Shown: positions 16,026-24,492 of the stretch, one piece after another
How the letters are laid out: every line of letters starts with the position of its first letter
How positions within the stretch are numbered: the first letter of the stretch is position 1
Assembly: GCA_030452985.1 (NCBI GenBank)
Contig: JAKDLG010000022.1
Coordinates: forward strand, 1-45,042
Direction of reading: 5' to 3'
From: Humibacillus sp.
GTDB lineage: Bacteria; Actinomycetota; Actinomycetes; Actinomycetales; Dermatophilaceae
DNA: 45,042 nt
The notes under the pieces: generated by a model
Told to the model about the DNA's origin: nothing
What the model saw: only the letters and a program-made list of their open reading frames with translations
Database searches by the model: none
Translations under genes and position numbers: made by a program

Positions 16026-17082
16026 GTGGCCAGGTCCCGAACCGGGTCGATGCGGCCACCAAGTCCGAGCTGCTCGGGTTGCTCGACGACGCGCTCGAAG
16101 CGGGTTGGACCTGGCGGCAGGGGTGTCGCGCCCTGGGTCTGCCGGAGCGGCGAGCCAACCGGTGGCGCCGGCGAAAGGCGACCGGTCGCCTCGCTGACGC
16201 CCGGCCGGGTGGGGGCCCGGTGCACGGCCTGTTGGCCCAGGAGGTCGAGATTGGGCCGAGGTGGACCGCTCGCACCGCAAACTGGCTCACCGCGGCTCGT
16301 ACCTGGGCCGGTTCTGGTGCTCACCCTCGAGCGTGCGGCGCGTGCTTCTCCTGGGAGACAAGCACTTCCGACCCCGGCCTCAGCCGGGGAAGTCGGTCAA
16401 GTCACCGTTCCCGGACTGGGCGGCGCTGGTCCCGAACTCGATCTGGATCTACGACAGCACGCACTTCACCGCGTGCTCGATGACGGTGTTGATCATCGAG
16501 GACCTGATCTCACGCAAGTGGCTCACCCATCTGGTCTCGGTCGAGGAGACCCACACCCAGGTGCAGAACGCGTTCACCGCCGCGTTGGAGGCCGAAGGCC
16601 TGCTCGAGGCCGCCATGGAGCGGGCCGGGACCGGGCAGGTCGATCCCGGCCCCGACGACGGGCTGTCCCCGATCCTGCTGGCCGTCAGCGACAACGGGTC
16701 GCAGATGATCTCCCGGCACACCCGCACCTTCATGACCCTGCTGGCCATCGCGCAACACTTCGGCCGGCCCTCGACACCGACCGACCAGGCCTGGATCGAG
16801 TCGCTGAACGGGACCATCAAGACCGAGTGGCCACACCTGCTCGCGATCACCGACCCGGCCGTGTTGCGGGCCGAGCTCGACACCATCCAGCTCGCCTACA
16901 ACTCGGTCAGGCTCCACCAGGGCCTGGGCTATGTCACCCCCAACGACGAACACGAAGGCCGCGGCGAAGCGATCCGTCAGGCCCGCCGCGTCGGCATGGC
17001 CAAAGCCCGGCAACAACGACTTGCCCGACACCGCGCCGAGCGAGAGAATCGACCCACCCGAGGACCCCACGATGTTGGGTGA
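16012..17082 (+). pseudogene. IS transposase OrfB, frameshifted
   Basis: The catalytic half of the transposase. The first part lies in the -1 frame of orfA (VPNRVDAATKSELLGLLDDA to GGGPVHGLLAQEVE, to about 16248). The remainder (EVDRSHRKLAHRGSYLGRFW onward) lies in a third frame. A lesion, probably a small deletion, therefore separates them. The integrase core has the first Asp in IYDSTHF, the second in AVSDNGSQM and Glu in AWIESLNGTIKTEW, with 35 residues between the last two. The C-terminal YNSVRLHQGLGYVTP is typical. The protein cannot be made intact without an extra frameshift, so this copy is probably dead unless the change is a sequencing error. Confidence 0.8.
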
Positions 17083-17120
17083 AAGATCTCGAAAGCTGGA
17101 CATTAACTCAGACACACCTC

Positions 17121-17125
17121 AGGTC
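17121..17125. repeat. Target-site duplication AGGTC, right copy
   Basis: AGGTC directly follows the right end of the IS element and matches 15588-15592. Confidence 0.8.
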
Positions 17126-18349
17126 GAGCAGGGCGTCCATCCGGCGTTGGTGGGGTTGCCGGGGGTCGTCCTCGATCCGCACCCCGGCCTCATCCGTCAA
17201 CGGGCAGGGTGCGCTGAGGGGGTCGATGGCGGCCTTGAGGGTCGCAGCGCCTTCGGGATCGAGAGTCCCGGTCATCCCGACCATCCCGGCCGCGTTGGGG
17301 CCGGTGAACCACAGACCCCGCCCCTCACGGCGCCGCTGGTCGTGCTCGTCAGCGTCCTTCGGGGGCCTGACCTGGTCGGCGAGCTCTCGGGCGAGCTGGC
17401 CGAGCTGTTCCCACCGCAACCCGGCCGCCTGCTCCGTCAGGTGGGCCACTGCTTGGTCGAGGTCATCGGGGTCCGCGACCGGCTTCAACCGGGTGTGGAA
17501 GTCGATGACCTGCGCGGCCTTGCCCACGGTCACCCGCTCCGCGTGAGGGGCAGGCGAGGCCCCACCGCCACCGCTGCCGTCGGGCCCGTCGGTGCCGGTG
17601 GGATCCGTTCCGCCGGCGCCATACGTTCCGCCGGCGGCGTTGGTGGCGTCGGCGCTGCCATCAGCGCCGTCGGGCTTGGTCTGGGCGCTTTCGCCGGTCA
17701 CGGCCTCGCGCAGCAGGGCCCAACGAGGCTGGTTGAACGCGGCCGCACACGTCATGACTGCTTTGGCGGCGCTGGCGGTCAACGTGGGGTCGACCCGGCG
17801 TAACCAGTCGACCCGAGACAGGCCACCCGGCGACGCGACCCCGCGGGCTTCGAGCTGGGTCACCAGGCGCACCAGGTTGCCCTCGCGGTGGTGCTGCACC
17901 GCGCCGAGCTGGGTGACCGACTCGAGCAGGTCGGGTTCGCTCATCCGATCGGGTTCCATCTGGGGCCGGTCCAGGCTCGCGGCCGCGAACGCGAACCCCG
18001 ACGCGTACGCCCCGCCCACCTTCGAGCAGTTGCCCCAGTGGATCGTCAACGGCTCCGGAAACTCGCGTGAGGGCCGCGACCCCTCAGGTTCAGGCGCGGC
18101 AGAGCCGTGCCTCTCGGGAGAGCCACACCCCGCAGCATCCTCTCGTCCCGATCCTGCGGCATCCTCTCGTCCCGATCCCGCGGCAGCCGTCGAGGGCGGG
18201 TCAGTCGCCTCTGGGGCGGCCTCAGCGGCATCCGGGCTGGGGGTGGTCCAGAACCCGGCCGTCGCGGGCCCGCCACGTCGGCGCTGGTTCGACTCGAGGT
18301 CGGCCAGCTGCTGCCGAAGCCTCTCAAGAAGCGAACCCTTGGTGTTCAT
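17126..18349 (-). pseudogene. DUF222/HNH endonuclease gene, N-terminal part (split by IS)
   Basis: The first two thirds of the DUF222-HNH protein, from ATG 18349 to the IS junction. After a low-complexity N-terminus with two SGREDAA repeats comes the DUF222 domain: SVTQLGAVQHHREGNLVRLV, SRVDWLRRVDPTLTASAAK, VGKAAQVIDFHTRLK and MTGTLDPEGAATLKAAIDPL. A Gly/Asp/Thr-rich linker interrupts it at about residues 235-265. The sequence continues a few codons into the IS before a stop. Such proteins are abundant in actinobacteria, often in many copies, and are of uncertain function. The C-terminal nuclease part is at 14918-15592. Confidence 0.88.
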
Positions 18350-18409
18350 GACTCAAACTCTAGAGGCCACCACCGACACTGCCCCGCCCCCGAAACCGAC
18401 TGACTGTGA

Positions 18410-18452
18410 ACGAAACTGGCCACTCGACTGTACGAAAGTGGCCACTCGACTG
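18410..18452 (-). repeat. Two 21-bp direct repeats upstream of the DUF222 gene
   Basis: ACGAAA-C/G-TGGCCACTCGACTG occurs at 18410-18430 and 18432-18452 with one mismatch. The second contains the perfect palindrome AGTGGCCACT. They could be operator sites for the split DUF222 gene or a remnant end of an IS21-like element, whose ends carry such repeats. Neither is proven. Confidence 0.6.
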
Positions 18453-18464
18453 GGGCGGGGGCGC

Positions 18465-19685
18465 TCAGGCTCCAAGGATGGAGCGGAGCCCCGAGACCAG
18501 ACGCTCGACGTCGTCGTCGTTCGTGTAGGGCGCGAGGCCCACCCGCACGCCACCGGTGACTCCGAGCCCGAGATGGTGACTGCACTCCCAGGCGTAGAAG
18601 TGGCCCGCCGGTGCGTTGACGCCGACCTGCGCGAGGGCGGCGCGGATCGCTTGGGGGTCATGGCCCTCGGCCGTGAACAGCAGGGTCGGGGTGCGCCGCT
18701 TCGCGTTGCTGTGAACGGTCACGCCAGGAAGGGTGCGGAGGTCGGCGTCGAGCCGCTCCAGCAGGCGGTCCTCGTGCTGCTCGAGCGCCGCGAACGAGGC
18801 CACCAGCCGCTCTCGGCGGCTTTTCTGCGGAGTAGGATCCCCGCCCGATACCGACAGGTCGGCCAGGAAGTCGACGGCGGCCGTGGCGCCGGCCAGCAGC
18901 TCGTAAGGCAGGGTGCCGAGCTCGAAGCGCTCGGGTACCGCGTCTGACGACGGCACCAGCTTGTCGGGGTGCAGTGTCTCGAGCAGGGCTGGGGCAGCAA
19001 CGAGTACGCCCATATGCGGGCCGAGGAACTTGTACGGCGAGCACACCCAGAAGTCGGCACCGCTGGCCTCCAGGTCGGTGAGCACATGCGCGGCAGCGTG
19101 CACCCCGTCGACCCAGAACAACGCTCCCGCCTGATGCGCGATGTCGGCCAGAGCAGGAAGGTCGGGCCGGGTACCGATGAGGTTGGACGCACCGGTGACG
19201 GCGACGAGGCGAGTGCGCCCGGTGACCACATCAGCGAGGGCAGACGGGTCGAGCTCTCCTGTCACAGGGTCGAACTCGACCCACCGAACCGTCGCTCCCG
19301 CCCGTTCGGCCGCGATCACCCAGGGCCTGATGTTCGCGTCGTGGTCGAGACGGCTGACGACGACCTCGTCGCCGGCTGACCACCCCCGCGAGAGGGTTCG
19401 GGCGAGGTGGAAGGTCAGCTCGGTGGCCGACCGGCCGAACACGACCCCAGCCGAGTCGGCCGCAAGCAGGTCGCCCATGGCGGCCCGGGCCTGCACAACG
19501 ACGGCGTCGGCCCGGCGCTCCGACTCCGTCACGGTGCCGCGGTTGGAGATCGAGGAGGTCAGCGTGGTCGCGACGGCAGTGGCGACGGCATCCGGGGTCT
19601 GGGAGCCGCCCGGCCCGTCGAAGTGGGCGACCCCTGCCTGCAGGGCGGGGAAGTATGAGCGGACGGTCTTGACGTCATAGGCCAT
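18465..19685 (-). CDS. Cysteine-desulfurase-like class V aminotransferase
   Basis: A 406-residue PLP enzyme of the class V fold. VVFGRSATELTFHLARTL and LDHDANIRPW are typical early motifs. WVDGVHAAAHV carries the PLP-ring Asp and His, and the Schiff-base Lys is in SPYKFLGPHMG. It matches the cysteine-desulfurase-like family (TIGR01976-like). A conserved catalytic cysteine loop of true IscS/SufS is not obvious, so the substrate may not be cysteine. The start is ATG 19685. It is transcribed away from the sugar importer and has no iron-sulfur assembly genes beside it. Confidence 0.82.
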   Translation of the reverse strand: MAYDVKTVRSYFPALQAGVAHFDGPGGSQTPDAVATAVATTLTSSISNRGTVTESERRADAVVVQARAAMGDLLAADSAGVVFGRSATELTFHLARTLSRGWSAGDEVVVSRLDHDANIRPWVIAAERAGATVRWVEFDPVTGELDPSALADVVTGRTRLVAVTGASNLIGTRPDLPALADIAHQAGALFWVDGVHAAAHVLTDLEASGADFWVCSPYKFLGPHMGVLVAAPALLETLHPDKLVPSSDAVPERFELGTLPYELLAGATAAVDFLADLSVSGGDPTPQKSRRERLVASFAALEQHEDRLLERLDADLRTLPGVTVHSNAKRRTPTLLFTAEGHDPQAIRAALAQVGVNAPAGHFYAWECSHHLGLGVTGGVRVGLAPYTNDDDVERLVSGLRSILGA

Positions 19686-19757
19686 CCGTCCACTATCTCA
19701 ACCGCCTCTGACGAAAAGTCGAGAGGCTCGAGCCAACGGTGGGCGACCCTGAAATCG

Positions 19758-19786
19758 TTGACACCTGCAGTACGCAGGAATAGCGT
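19758..19786 (+). promoter_or_regulatory. Strong promoter with operator-like dyad for the sugar importer
   Basis: A perfect -35 TTGACA (19758-19763), a 17-base spacer and TAGCGT (19781-19786). The spacer holds the dyad CCTGC-AGTAC-GCAGG (19764-19778), placed where a repressor would block RNA polymerase. It lies about 85 bp ahead of the binding-protein gene. Confidence 0.65.
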
Positions 19787-19872
19787 CATCAAAGGCACGA
19801 ATCAAACGATGACTTCACCTCCTGGAGGTTCGCATCAGACACGGCCCCGTCAGAGCACCCACCGCGAACAAG

Positions 19873-20934
19873 GTGGTTCGCAGGTCGGCTTGGGCGGTAT
19901 GCGTGGCGGCTCTGGTCGGCGGTCTGCTCGCGGGGTGCGCTTCGTCTGACAACCGTGTCGGGGTGTCGTTGATCCTGAAGACCCAGACCAACCCCTACTT
20001 CGTGGCGATGAAGAAGGACGCGCAGGCGGAGGCGGACAAGCTGAACGTGCGACTGTCGGTGGCTGCCGGCGTGGTCGATGGCGACACGCAGAACCAGATC
20101 ACCGCCATCTACACTGCGATCGCCCGCGGCGACCAGGGCATCTTGATCACGACGAACGGCGACGCCGTCAACGCTGCCCTGCGCCAGGCCAAGTCGGAGG
20201 GATTGTTCGTCGCCGCCCTCGACACCGCCCTCAACCCCCAGGAGACCGCCGACATCACGTTCGCCACCGACAACGAGCAGGCGGGCAAACTGATCGGCCA
20301 GTACGCTGCGGCCGCCCTCAAGGGCAAGAAGGCCGTCATCGCAATGCTCGACCTGTTCAACGACCAGGTCGTGTCGGTCGACATCAACCGTGACCACGGC
20401 TTCCTCAAAGGGATGGGCATCGACCCTGGCAACCCCAACCTCAACGGTCAAGAGGCCAAGACCGGAAAGTACACCGGTGGCTCGGGCGGCACCTACCAGA
20501 TCGTCTGCCACCTGCCGACAACGGGAGCCATCGACGGCGGCCGGAGGGCGATGGAGCAGTGCCTGTCGATCAACCCCGACATCAACGTGGTGTACACGAT
20601 CAACGAGCCCGCCGGCCGGGGCGCCTACGCTGCGCTCACGGCGGCCGGCAAGGCGAAGCAAGCCCCGGTGTTCACCATCGACGGCAGCTGCCAGGGGATC
20701 GAAGACGTGCGGAACGGCGTCTTCGCCGCGAATGCCACCCAGTACCCCGGCAAGATGGCTGCCCTCGGCGTGGAGGCCACGGTCAAGCACGCCCAAGGCG
20801 AGGGGGCGCCGATCGCTACCGCCGGCAAGGACTTCTTCGACACCGGCACCGCGCTCGTCGTGAAGGTTCCCGTACGCGGCCTGAAGAGCCAGACCCCTGA
20901 CGAAGCCCTGGCCACGTGCTGGGGCGACAAGTGA
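19873..20934 (+). CDS. Ribose/fructose-type ABC importer, lipoprotein binding protein
   Basis: A 353-residue periplasmic-binding-protein-like lipoprotein of the ribose/fructose (CUT2) class. A short signal sequence ends in the lipobox LLAGC with Cys22. The mature protein shows VGVSLILKTQTNPYFVAMKKDAQAEA, GDTQNQITAIYTAIARGDQGI and TIDGSCQGIEDVRNG. It resembles FrcB-like fructose-binding proteins more than RbsB, and the gene order matches. GTG 19873 is the first standard start in frame, yet it lacks a good ribosome site. A GGAGG at 19824-19828 stands five bases before an in-frame ATC (19834), an unusual alternative. It is first of three genes. Confidence 0.87.
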   Translation: MVRRSAWAVCVAALVGGLLAGCASSDNRVGVSLILKTQTNPYFVAMKKDAQAEADKLNVRLSVAAGVVDGDTQNQITAIYTAIARGDQGILITTNGDAVNAALRQAKSEGLFVAALDTALNPQETADITFATDNEQAGKLIGQYAAAALKGKKAVIAMLDLFNDQVVSVDINRDHGFLKGMGIDPGNPNLNGQEAKTGKYTGGSGGTYQIVCHLPTTGAIDGGRRAMEQCLSINPDINVVYTINEPAGRGAYAALTAAGKAKQAPVFTIDGSCQGIEDVRNGVFAANATQYPGKMAALGVEATVKHAQGEGAPIATAGKDFFDTGTALVVKVPVRGLKSQTPDEALATCWGDK

Positions 20935-20953
20935 AGAAGATAGGGAGCTTCCG

Positions 20954-21982
20954 ATGAGCCCGACCGCTACCGAGAGCCCGGGAGCCGCGGACCAGCTGGC
21001 CAACCGGAAGCACACGCCCCTCGAACGCGTGCAGCACATCCTGCACCGCAACCCGGCGCTCAGCCCGCTGCTGGTGCTGGTGCTCGCCGTCATCGTCTTC
21101 GGGATCGTCGCCCCGAACTTCCTGCGACCAGAAGCACTCTCGCTGATGGTCCAGCAGATGGCCGTGGTCGGCGCCCTGGCCGTGGGTCAGACCCTGATCA
21201 TCCTGACGGCGGGTATCGACCTCTCCATCGGGATGGCGATGGTGCTCGCCTCCCTCGTGATGGCGAAGCTGAACGCCGACCAGGGGGTCCCGGGGTTCAT
21301 CGCCCTGCTCATCGGCATCGTCGTGGCGATCCTGACCGGCGTGCTCAACGGCCTTCTCGTCACGCGCGTCAACCTGCCGCCGTTCATCGTCACGTTGGGC
21401 ACCCTCTCCATCTTCACCGCCCTTTCGTTGCTGTACGCGCAGGGCCAGACCGTCACGCTGAACCCCGACGCCTTCCTGCTCGTGACCGGCAAGACGATCT
21501 CCATCGGCAACGTCAGCGTCACCTGGGGGGTGTTGCTGATGCTGCTGCTCTACCTCGTCGTCGGCTTCGCCCTGAGCTACACCGCCTGGGGCCGGCACCT
21601 CTACGCCACGGGTGACGACGCCGAGGCGTCCGACCTCGCCGGGATCAACACCAAGCGGGTCACCTTCAGCGCCTACGTCGTGGCCGGTTTCACGGTCGGG
21701 ATCGCCGCCTGGATCGTGTGCGGCCGCGTCGGCGGGGCAGACCCGAACGCGGGCCTGAACTACAACCTGCTCAGCATCACCGCCGTCGTCATCGGCGGCA
21801 CCAGCCTCTTCGGCGGTCGCGGCTTGGTCGTCGGCACCCTGATCGGTGCGCTGATCGTGCAGGTCTTCCAGAGCGGCCTCGCGCTCGCCGGGGTCGATCC
21901 GAACTATCAGGTGCTGGCCACCGGCATCCTGGTCATTCTCGCTGTATCGGTCGACCAGTGGATCAGAAGGGTCAAAGCATGA
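20954..21982 (+). CDS. Ribose/fructose-type ABC importer permease
   Basis: A 342-residue membrane permease of the BPD_transp_2 (RbsC/FrcC) family with about ten helices. The stretch VGQTLIILTAGIDLSIGMAM is the signature region of sugar permeases, followed by NGLLVTRVNLPPFIVTLGTL. TSLFGGRGLVVGTLIGALIV near the end is also family-typical. ATG 20954 has GGGAG seven bases upstream, 19 bp after the binding-protein gene, and its TGA overlaps the ATPase start (ATGA). It forms the translocation pore of the importer. Confidence 0.92.
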   Translation: MSPTATESPGAADQLANRKHTPLERVQHILHRNPALSPLLVLVLAVIVFGIVAPNFLRPEALSLMVQQMAVVGALAVGQTLIILTAGIDLSIGMAMVLASLVMAKLNADQGVPGFIALLIGIVVAILTGVLNGLLVTRVNLPPFIVTLGTLSIFTALSLLYAQGQTVTLNPDAFLLVTGKTISIGNVSVTWGVLLMLLLYLVVGFALSYTAWGRHLYATGDDAEASDLAGINTKRVTFSAYVVAGFTVGIAAWIVCGRVGGADPNAGLNYNLLSITAVVIGGTSLFGGRGLVVGTLIGALIVQVFQSGLALAGVDPNYQVLATGILVILAVSVDQWIRRVKA

Positions 21983-22860
21983 GCACCGCGGCATCATCCA
22001 CGCCGGCGGCCGACGATGCACCGGCTGCCGAGACCAGCGGCGCCGGCGGCGCCGGCGGCTCCCGGTCGGGGTCGGCTCAGGAGACCCCCGTGCTGGAGGC
22101 GACGGGTCTGGTCAAGCTCTTCGGTCGAGTCGTCGGCCTGAGCGGCGTCGACATCCGGCTCTTCCCGGGCGAGGTGCTGGCCGTCATCGGCGACAACGGA
22201 GCCGGCAAGTCAACGCTCATCAAGTGCCTGTCGGGCGCCATGATCCCCGACGAGGGCACGATCAAGGTCGATGGCGAGGACGTTCGCTTCCGCTCCACCC
22301 AGGACGCCCGGGTGGCCGGCATCGAGACGGTCTACCAGACGTTGGCGGTCGCGCCCGCGCTCGACATCGCCAGCAACCTCTACCTGGCGCGCGAGATCCG
22401 GCGCTCGGGTCTCGCCGGGTCGGTGCTGCGGATGCTCGACACCAAGGCGATGCGCAAGCAGGCGAGCGACCACATCTCCGACCTCGGGATCACCACGCTG
22501 CAGAACATCGACCAAGCCGTCGAGACCCTGTCCGGCGGGCAACGGCAGATCGTCGCCGTGGCACGCGCCGGCGCGTTCGGCGGAAAGGTGGTCATCCTGG
22601 ACGAGCCGACGGCCGCCCTCGGCGTTCGTGAGACCGGTCAGGTGCTGCGGCTGGTGCGTGACCTGCGGGACAAGGGGCTCGGGGTCATCCTGATCAGCCA
22701 CAACATGCCCAACGTCTTCGAGACGGCCGACCGCATCCACATCCAACGACTCGGTGGCAGCGCTGGCGTGATCAGCCCCAAGACCCACTCCATGCAGGAT
22801 GCCGTCGCCATCATGACCGGTGCGACGACGCTCGATGACGCAGACCAGACGCTGCGCTGA
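21979..22860 (+). CDS. Ribose/fructose-type ABC importer ATPase (single domain)
   Basis: A 293-residue ATPase with one nucleotide-binding domain. It carries Walker A GDNGAGKST, signature LSGGQRQIVAVARA, Walker B VVILDEPTAALG and switch His in LISHNM. RbsA-type ATPases have two domains, so the single one supports a FrcA-like fructose/mannose/ribose system. A 38-residue Ala/Gly/Ser-rich N-terminal tail precedes the domain. The start overlaps the permease stop by ATGA. It is last in the operon, and the weak dyad CACCG-GCCGG-CGGTG at 22863-22877 follows. Confidence 0.92.
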   Translation: MSTAASSTPAADDAPAAETSGAGGAGGSRSGSAQETPVLEATGLVKLFGRVVGLSGVDIRLFPGEVLAVIGDNGAGKSTLIKCLSGAMIPDEGTIKVDGEDVRFRSTQDARVAGIETVYQTLAVAPALDIASNLYLAREIRRSGLAGSVLRMLDTKAMRKQASDHISDLGITTLQNIDQAVETLSGGQRQIVAVARAGAFGGKVVILDEPTAALGVRETGQVLRLVRDLRDKGLGVILISHNMPNVFETADRIHIQRLGGSAGVISPKTHSMQDAVAIMTGATTLDDADQTLR

Positions 22861-22884
22861 GTCACCGGCCGGCGGTGGTCGTTG

Positions 22885-22890
22885 TAGCCT
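22885..22890 (+). promoter_or_regulatory. Candidate leaderless -10 (TAGCCT) of the GNAT pseudogene
   Basis: TAGCCT is followed by six bases and the GTG at 22897, so the former gene may still be transcribed. Confidence 0.3.
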
Positions 22891-22896
22891 CGTCAG

Positions 22897-23381
22897 GTGA
22901 CTCTGGACCTGTCGCACGCGACCGATGACGACGAGGTCGCTGCCGTACGTCGGTTGTTCGGCCAGTACCGCCGCGCGGTCGAGGGCTACGCGTCAGCGGC
23001 CGACGTCTGCGCTTGATTCGACGACATGACAACGGAGCTGGTCGAGCTTCGCACGTACTACTCCGCACCGGGCCTGTTGCTGCTCGCGCGTGACGACGGA
23101 CAGCCGGCGGGCTGCGTGGGCGTGCGGGCGCTCGTGGCGCCCATCGGAGAGGTGCGCCGCCTGTTCGTGCGGCCCGAGTACCGCGGCCAGGGCTTCGGCC
23201 GGCGGCTGTTGGAGGCAGCGACCGAGCAGGCGCGACGCAACGGTCTGTGTCGCCTGGTGCTGACCACTCTTCCGACGATGACCGAGGCGCGGATGCTGTA
23301 CGAGCACAAGGCTACGGGCCGGCAGAGCCGTACGTGGCCGAGCCGGTCGACGGAGTCGAGTACCTGGCTCGGGACATCTGA
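22897..23381 (+). pseudogene. GNAT acetyltransferase pseudogene (stop codon and frameshift)
   Basis: A former N-acetyltransferase of about 160 residues. GTG 22897 opens LDLSHATDDDEVAAVRRLFG. An in-frame TGA at 23014-23016 stops it after ADVCA. The frame resumes (LVELRTYYSAPGLLLLARDDG, then the acetyl-CoA site VRPEYRGQGFGRRLLEA and LTTLPTMTEARMLYEHK). At about 23310 one base seems missing: the natural continuation YGPAEPYVAEPVDGVEYLARDI lies in another frame and ends at 23381. Both lesions make a functional product unlikely. A downstream start at 23026 would still lack the first strand and the true C-terminus. Confidence 0.82.
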
Positions 23382-23526
23382 CCCGAGCCCCGAACGAACA
23401 GGGCTGATGCCGGCGCGACCCCAGCCAGTGGTCAGAGCCAGCGGCATCCGCACCGGTACGGATGCCGGCCCGCCCCCCGCCGCGGACCTCAGCGAACCAC
23501 CCGAGCAGGCGTTCACCCCGCCGAAC

Positions 23527-24342
23527 CGCGCTGGAGTCGCAGGTGCTTGAGCAGGGGAGTCAGGATGCCGGGAGTGGTGGCGGGAGAAAGGGCACTGGCC
23601 ATGGCGTGGAGTCTGATGTCGGCCCAGGTGGCATCGGACGGCAGCGCAGGGTCGAGTGCTGCCACCGCGCCGCATTGCGGGCGTGGGCGAGAGCTTCGGG
23701 CAGCTCGTTCGCCGAGGCAGTGCCGGTGACGGCCGGAGGCGTGAGGACGGCGGTGCTGACCCGTCGGCCTAACTCAGCGACCGCGTGGGCGTGGGCGTCG
23801 GAATGGGTGCCGCCGGTGGGGACGGTCAGATGGAGGACCGTGGCGTGGTCAGGTTCGGCGTACGCGGCCACGCAGGCGCGGTGGCTGCGGAGCAGCTATG
23901 CGAGGGAGCGTTCGATCTCGGAAACCTCGCTCACACTCCAGCGGGCCGGGCACCACGTGAGGGCAGCACGGGGACGGCCACGGTGATGCTGAACGAGTGG
24001 TGAGCGGCCGACCAGACCGACTCGTCCTCAGTGAGGCTCTCGTCGCGGGGTGCGGTGCTGGTGGCGCACCGGAACGCAGACCCGGGCGACCGGGCTGTGC
24101 CCGGGGTCGGCGGGCAGGCGCATGGGACCGGTTGCCTGGTCGACGCCGTAGCGCTGCTGTCTCGCGCTCATGTCGGCCGGGACCTGACGGGTGAGGATCG
24201 CGGCCACGCCGGTCGGGTCGGCGTCGTCGGCCTGCACGCTGGAACCGAGCACTCGCCCGTCGATGTCGTCGAGGAATGCGCTGGCACGCACCGCCTCGGC
24301 CAGCAGGTCGAGCTCGTGGTTGATGCCCGTCCGCCTCCTCAC
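23527..24342 (-). pseudogene. PucR/CdaR-family transcription regulator, degenerate
   Basis: Remnant of a PucR-like regulator, readable only by changing frame. Reading 5'-3' on the minus strand: AAILTRQVPADM, RLPADPGHSPVARVCVPVRH (24028-24342). Then, after a frame change near 24045, DESLTEDESVW. Then, in the first frame again, SEVSEIERSLA with a TAG at 23896-23898 followed by LLRSHRACVAAYAEPDHATVLHL. Then, after another change near 23685, DPALPSDATWADIRLHAMAS and TTPGILTPLLKHLRL. The C-terminal helix-turn-helix is missing. The motifs are as I remember them for PucR-type proteins, so the family call is moderate, but the decay itself is clear. Confidence 0.65.
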
Positions 24343-24349
24343 CGTTGTC

Positions 24350-24365
24350 TCCTACCAGGGTAGGA
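24350..24365. promoter_or_regulatory. Perfect 7-bp dyad upstream of the SHMT-like gene
   Basis: TCCTACC-AG-GGTAGGA, a symmetric site between the PucR pseudogene start and the SHMT-like gene. It is a candidate operator, possibly of the now broken divergent regulator. Confidence 0.45.
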
Positions 24366-24492
24366 GGCGCGCTGGGGAAGTCTCGGCGTCTGCTCGATGC
24401 GCGGGGGCGATCTGCTTCCTAAGGTTGGCTCGTATGCTCGTCCAGCTCGGGCCGGCTCGAACCAGGCCCCTTCGTTCTTCAGGAAGCCTCCG

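Larger units (their letters stand above)
15593..17120 (+). mobile_element. IS3-like insertion sequence, 1528 bp
   Basis: The element is bounded by a 5-bp AGGTC duplication and imperfect inverted ends. The 16-mers GTCTGAGTTCGTGTCC (15601-15616) and, on the opposite strand, GTCTGAGTTAATGTCC (17098-17113) match at 14 of 16 positions. It encodes orfA (15681-16025) and orfB in the -1 frame, with a D-D-35-E catalytic core, the IS3-type plan. A slippery GGGAAAAG at 16004-16011 could produce the OrfAB fusion. A second frame change near 16245-16258 breaks orfB. Insertion is inside the minus-strand DUF222/HNH gene and seems recent because the host halves are otherwise open. Confidence 0.87.

Noticed and set aside
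19758..19949. Small ORF ahead of the sugar-binding protein
   Set aside because: It begins inside the promoter, its sequence is not protein-like, and it overlaps the lipoprotein signal in another frame.
20816..22021. Minus-strand open frame across the sugar permease
   Set aside because: The protein is His/Asp/Gln-rich shadow sequence opposite a certain permease.
23026..23550. Intact GNAT gene starting at 23026
   Set aside because: Conserved GNAT sequence lies upstream in frame before a TGA and downstream in another frame, so a pseudogene fits better.
23058..23675. Minus-strand gene opposite the pseudogenes
   Set aside because: The sequence is a Arg/His/Pro-rich shadow with no domain.
24343..24492. 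Glycine or other riboswitch ahead of the SHMT-like gene
   Set aside because: Only a 7-bp dyad and scattered GC stems were seen, not a recognisable riboswitch core.
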